Shown: positions 61,971 through 64,000 of the stretch, one piece after another
Layout: each line of letters begins with the position of its first letter
Numbering within the stretch: position 1 is the first letter of the stretch
Origin: Entrophospora sp. SA101
Lineage: Eukaryota > Glomeromycota > Glomeromycetes > Entrophosporales > Entrophosporaceae
Length of the DNA stretch: 64,000 bases
Assembly (NCBI GenBank): GCA_958430865.1
Contig: CAUDNR010004223.1
Coordinates: 1-64,000 of the forward strand
Direction of reading: 5' to 3'
Program-made: the position numbers and the translations under genes
The notes under the pieces: model-generated
What the model saw: the letters and a program-made list of their open reading frames with translations, nothing else
Databases searched by the model: none
Told to the model about the DNA's origin: nothing

Positions 61971-61997
61971 TACAATTAATCATACATCTTTAATAAA

Positions 61998-62420
61998 ACA
62001 AACATGACTTAACAATTTAAACATTTCCTTGTATGTGAATACCTCCATACATCAAATATTCTGATGGTCATGATTATTATTCAATACATTTGACATCATC
62101 ATTGATATAACAAACAATTACATCACCCAAGCGGTAATGATACCAAGGCCATGCATAAACAAAACTTTAAATAATGCCTGTCTACCCAGATCTCTGGGGT
62201 TCACAATAATAAATTACTTTTCCTGATTATCAATTATGGTTGCTTGTGAATAATAAATTTGATGTTGATCACAGGTGTAATTAAAACTTTCCTGTCACCA
62301 CCATGCAATGCAATCAATGCAATGCTATTGACACGACTCATAACTATGGAATTTTTTTTCCACAGGGAGGTTTCGCACATGTTGGAAGGCTTTGGACAAA
62401 ACTACCAGGCTGGATGCCAC
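61998..62420 (+). repeat. Dispersed repeat A, copy 2
   Basis: Matches 741-1160 in the same orientation, with blocks TACCCAGATCTCTG, TTCACAATAATAAATTACTT and TTGGAAGGCTTTGGACAAAA conserved. Minor insertions and deletions disrupt the weak open frame of copy 1. It lies directly between two partial or complete copies of element B. Confidence 0.7.
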
Positions 62421-62721
62421 CATACACACTATGCAAAGTTTGCGCACTTAAACATACTTATTTCATGTCCAAAACACACTTAATTTAAGTAGAAATTAAT
62501 TAATGTTTTGAGCATGAAATTATAGTTGCCACCATAATTCCGTAATAATTACAGGATTACAATTCTAAAAATCTGTAATTAATTACAACAAGAAAGTATA
62601 AAACCCGTAATTTGTAAATAATTTCAGCTCCATAAATAATTTTGGTCAACATAATTCTGTAATAGTAATTGGCTGCCATTATTATTATATTAATACAGCA
62701 ATTTTGACTACTGTAAATAAT
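62421..62721. other. Spacer with short ATTACAG-type repeats
   Basis: Contains several inexact TAATTACA/TGTAATTA words (62540-62720) but no gene. Confidence 0.35.
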
Positions 62722-62927
62722 TTTGGTCGTGAGATTTAATATTGTAACACAGAAATTATTTAACTTTCAAATTTAAAAAATCTATGAAAAGAAAATCTGA
62801 GACAAAATTTTTTTTTAAAGATTGATAGACTCCTTTTTTAAAGCTGAATTGAACGATGGTGGTTTTTAAAAATCCAATGTGTGGATCACATAATATTTTA
62901 ATTTTTGAGTATAGATGATCCGCACTG
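62722..62927. mobile_element. Element B, copy 2 (right end only)
   Basis: About 85-90% similar by eye to 61727-61970, including TTTGGTCGTGAGATT, AAAAAATCTATGAAAAGAAA and CCAATGTGTGGATCACATAA. It ends ATAGATGATCCGCACTG followed by TA. No left terminus was found, so this is a truncated copy. Confidence 0.65.
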
Positions 62928-63146
62928 TATCACACTATTTAACTCTTTTATCAGATGTAACTTTAATTGACACATAAATCTTTTCAAATTATAATAAACA
63001 CTTATTGTGTATGAACTGTTTTATTTATGTTTGCTTCCTATGTTATAATATATAGTTTGCATGAATCTTAAAGCAATGTAAAAATTATAACTAACAATAA
63101 AAAATAAAGATAAATATAATATGAAAGTAAAAAAAGTTAAAGAGAT
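62928..63146. other. Spacer before the minisatellite
   Basis: AT-rich, no feature seen. Confidence 0.35.
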
Positions 63147-64000
63147 AAAGGAAGTTATCAAAGAGCCAAAGAGCTATTTTCTATTTAAAACAAAATGAAA
63201 GTTAATATTTTTTTCAAAACAATTGACTGTAATAATGGTAAATGATGAGAATACTTGCTATTTATTATTTAAAATAAATTGAAAATCAAACAGTTAATAT
63301 TTTTCAAGCTGTAATAATAGTAAAAAATAAAAATACTTGCCCTATTTATTACATAAAATGAAATGAAAATAAATCAACAGTTAAATGAAGTTATCAATGA
63401 GCCAAATTGCTATCTTCTATTTAAAATAATAGAATGAAAATCAAACAACAGTTAGTATCTTTTTCAAAACAATTAACTGTAATAATGATAAATGATGAGA
63501 ATACTTGCCTATTTATTTATTTAAAATAAATTGAAAATCAAACAGTTAATATTTTTCAAGCTGTAATAATAGTAAAAAATAAAAATACTTGCCCTATTTA
63601 TTACATAAAATAAAACAAAAAACAACAGTTAATATTTTCAAAAAAAAACAATGATATTGACTGTAATAATAGTGGAATGATAAAAATACTCACACACTAT
63701 TTATTATTTAAGATAAAACGAAATCAACAGTTAGTATGTTTTCAAAAACAATGATATTGACTGTAATAATAGCGAAATGATAAAAATACTCACACACTAT
63801 TTATTATTTAAGATAAAACAAAAATCAACAGTTAATATGTTTTCAAAAACAATGATATTAATTGTAATAATAGTGAAATGATGAGAATACTTACTTCCTA
63901 TAATTATTATTTAAGGTAAAATGAAAATCAATAGTTAGTATTTTCATGATATTGACTGTAACAATAGTGAAATGATGAGAATACTTACAATCTATATTTA
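63147..64000 (+). repeat. Minisatellite of ~70-105-bp units, runs off window
   Basis: About nine units begin near 63193, 63292, 63380, 63451, 63545, 63628, 63730, 63832 and 63935. Most have the form CAGTTAATATTTTTCAA, then GACTGTAATAATAGT, GAATACTTGC and TATTTATTATTTAAAATAAA. A higher-order unit of about 250 bp is visible (63193-63450 against 63451-63627), and 63147-63190 resembles 63388-63430. Later units share CAATGATATTGACTG and ACTCACACACTATTT. The array continues beyond the window end. Confidence 0.85.

Overview
This window is eukaryotic nuclear DNA from a filamentous, very AT-rich, intron-rich fungus. The best match is an arbuscular mycorrhizal fungus of the Rhizophagus/Glomus type. Evidence for this: short GT-AG introns (about 68 in the 13 gene models built here); a two-exon Cys-rich metallothionein of AM-fungal type; fungal-type UreF, DUF4048, Ivy1-like and MED9 genes; and abundant hAT, Tc1/mariner and LINE relics plus decayed multicopy AM-fungal gene families. 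No prokaryotic operons or CRISPR arrays are present. Exon boundaries were placed by reading frame and splice consensus; every complete model sums to a whole number of codons.

Layout. 1-5.3 kb is repeat-rich: a broken multicopy gene, a dispersed repeat, a dead hAT transposon, and a 219-bp higher-order repeat array interrupted by a 520-bp TIR element whose empty site survives in the neighbouring repeat copy. 6-12.2 kb holds LAMTOR2 (Ragulator) and a 23-exon SAC2/INPP5F-like phosphoinositide phosphatase. 12.2-19 kb is gene-poor, with a degenerate tandem repeat and a broken unidentified gene. 19-29 kb holds a metallothionein and the urease accessory gene ureF in divergent orientation, an Ivy1-like BAR-domain gene, an unidentified small conserved-looking gene, and a DUF4048 gene. 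29.4-33.3 kb is the large subunit of replication protein A (17 exons). 33.7-37.1 kb contains pseudogenes, including a decayed WD40-like/ion-channel family member. 38-48 kb holds MED9, a short-chain dehydrogenase, a SUZ-domain poly-Q RNA-binding-type protein, tRNA-Tyr(GTA) with an intron, a tail-anchored FHA protein (SLMAP/Far9 type) and an F-box protein. 48.5-55.3 kb is a TIR element, a Tc1 relic and a 5'-truncated dead LINE running into a 10-N assembly gap. After the gap come the last exons of U2AF2 and a full-length but broken SMC2 copy. 60.8-64 kb is repeats: a Tc1/mariner-like TIR element, a second copy of the 0.7-1.2 kb dispersed repeat, and a minisatellite running off the end.

The housekeeping genes act in separate pathways (TORC1/endolysosome, metal and nitrogen metabolism, DNA replication, transcription, STRIPAK-type signalling, splicing, chromosome condensation). 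Nothing indicates a co-regulated cluster, apart from short divergent intergenic regions. The most unusual observations are: the TIR insertion with its preserved empty site; four apparent GC-AG introns (three in one gene) and a 5-nt microexon; a long Q/N-rich linker in RPA1; and an intron-retaining SMC2 copy with a Walker A Lys-to-Gln change.
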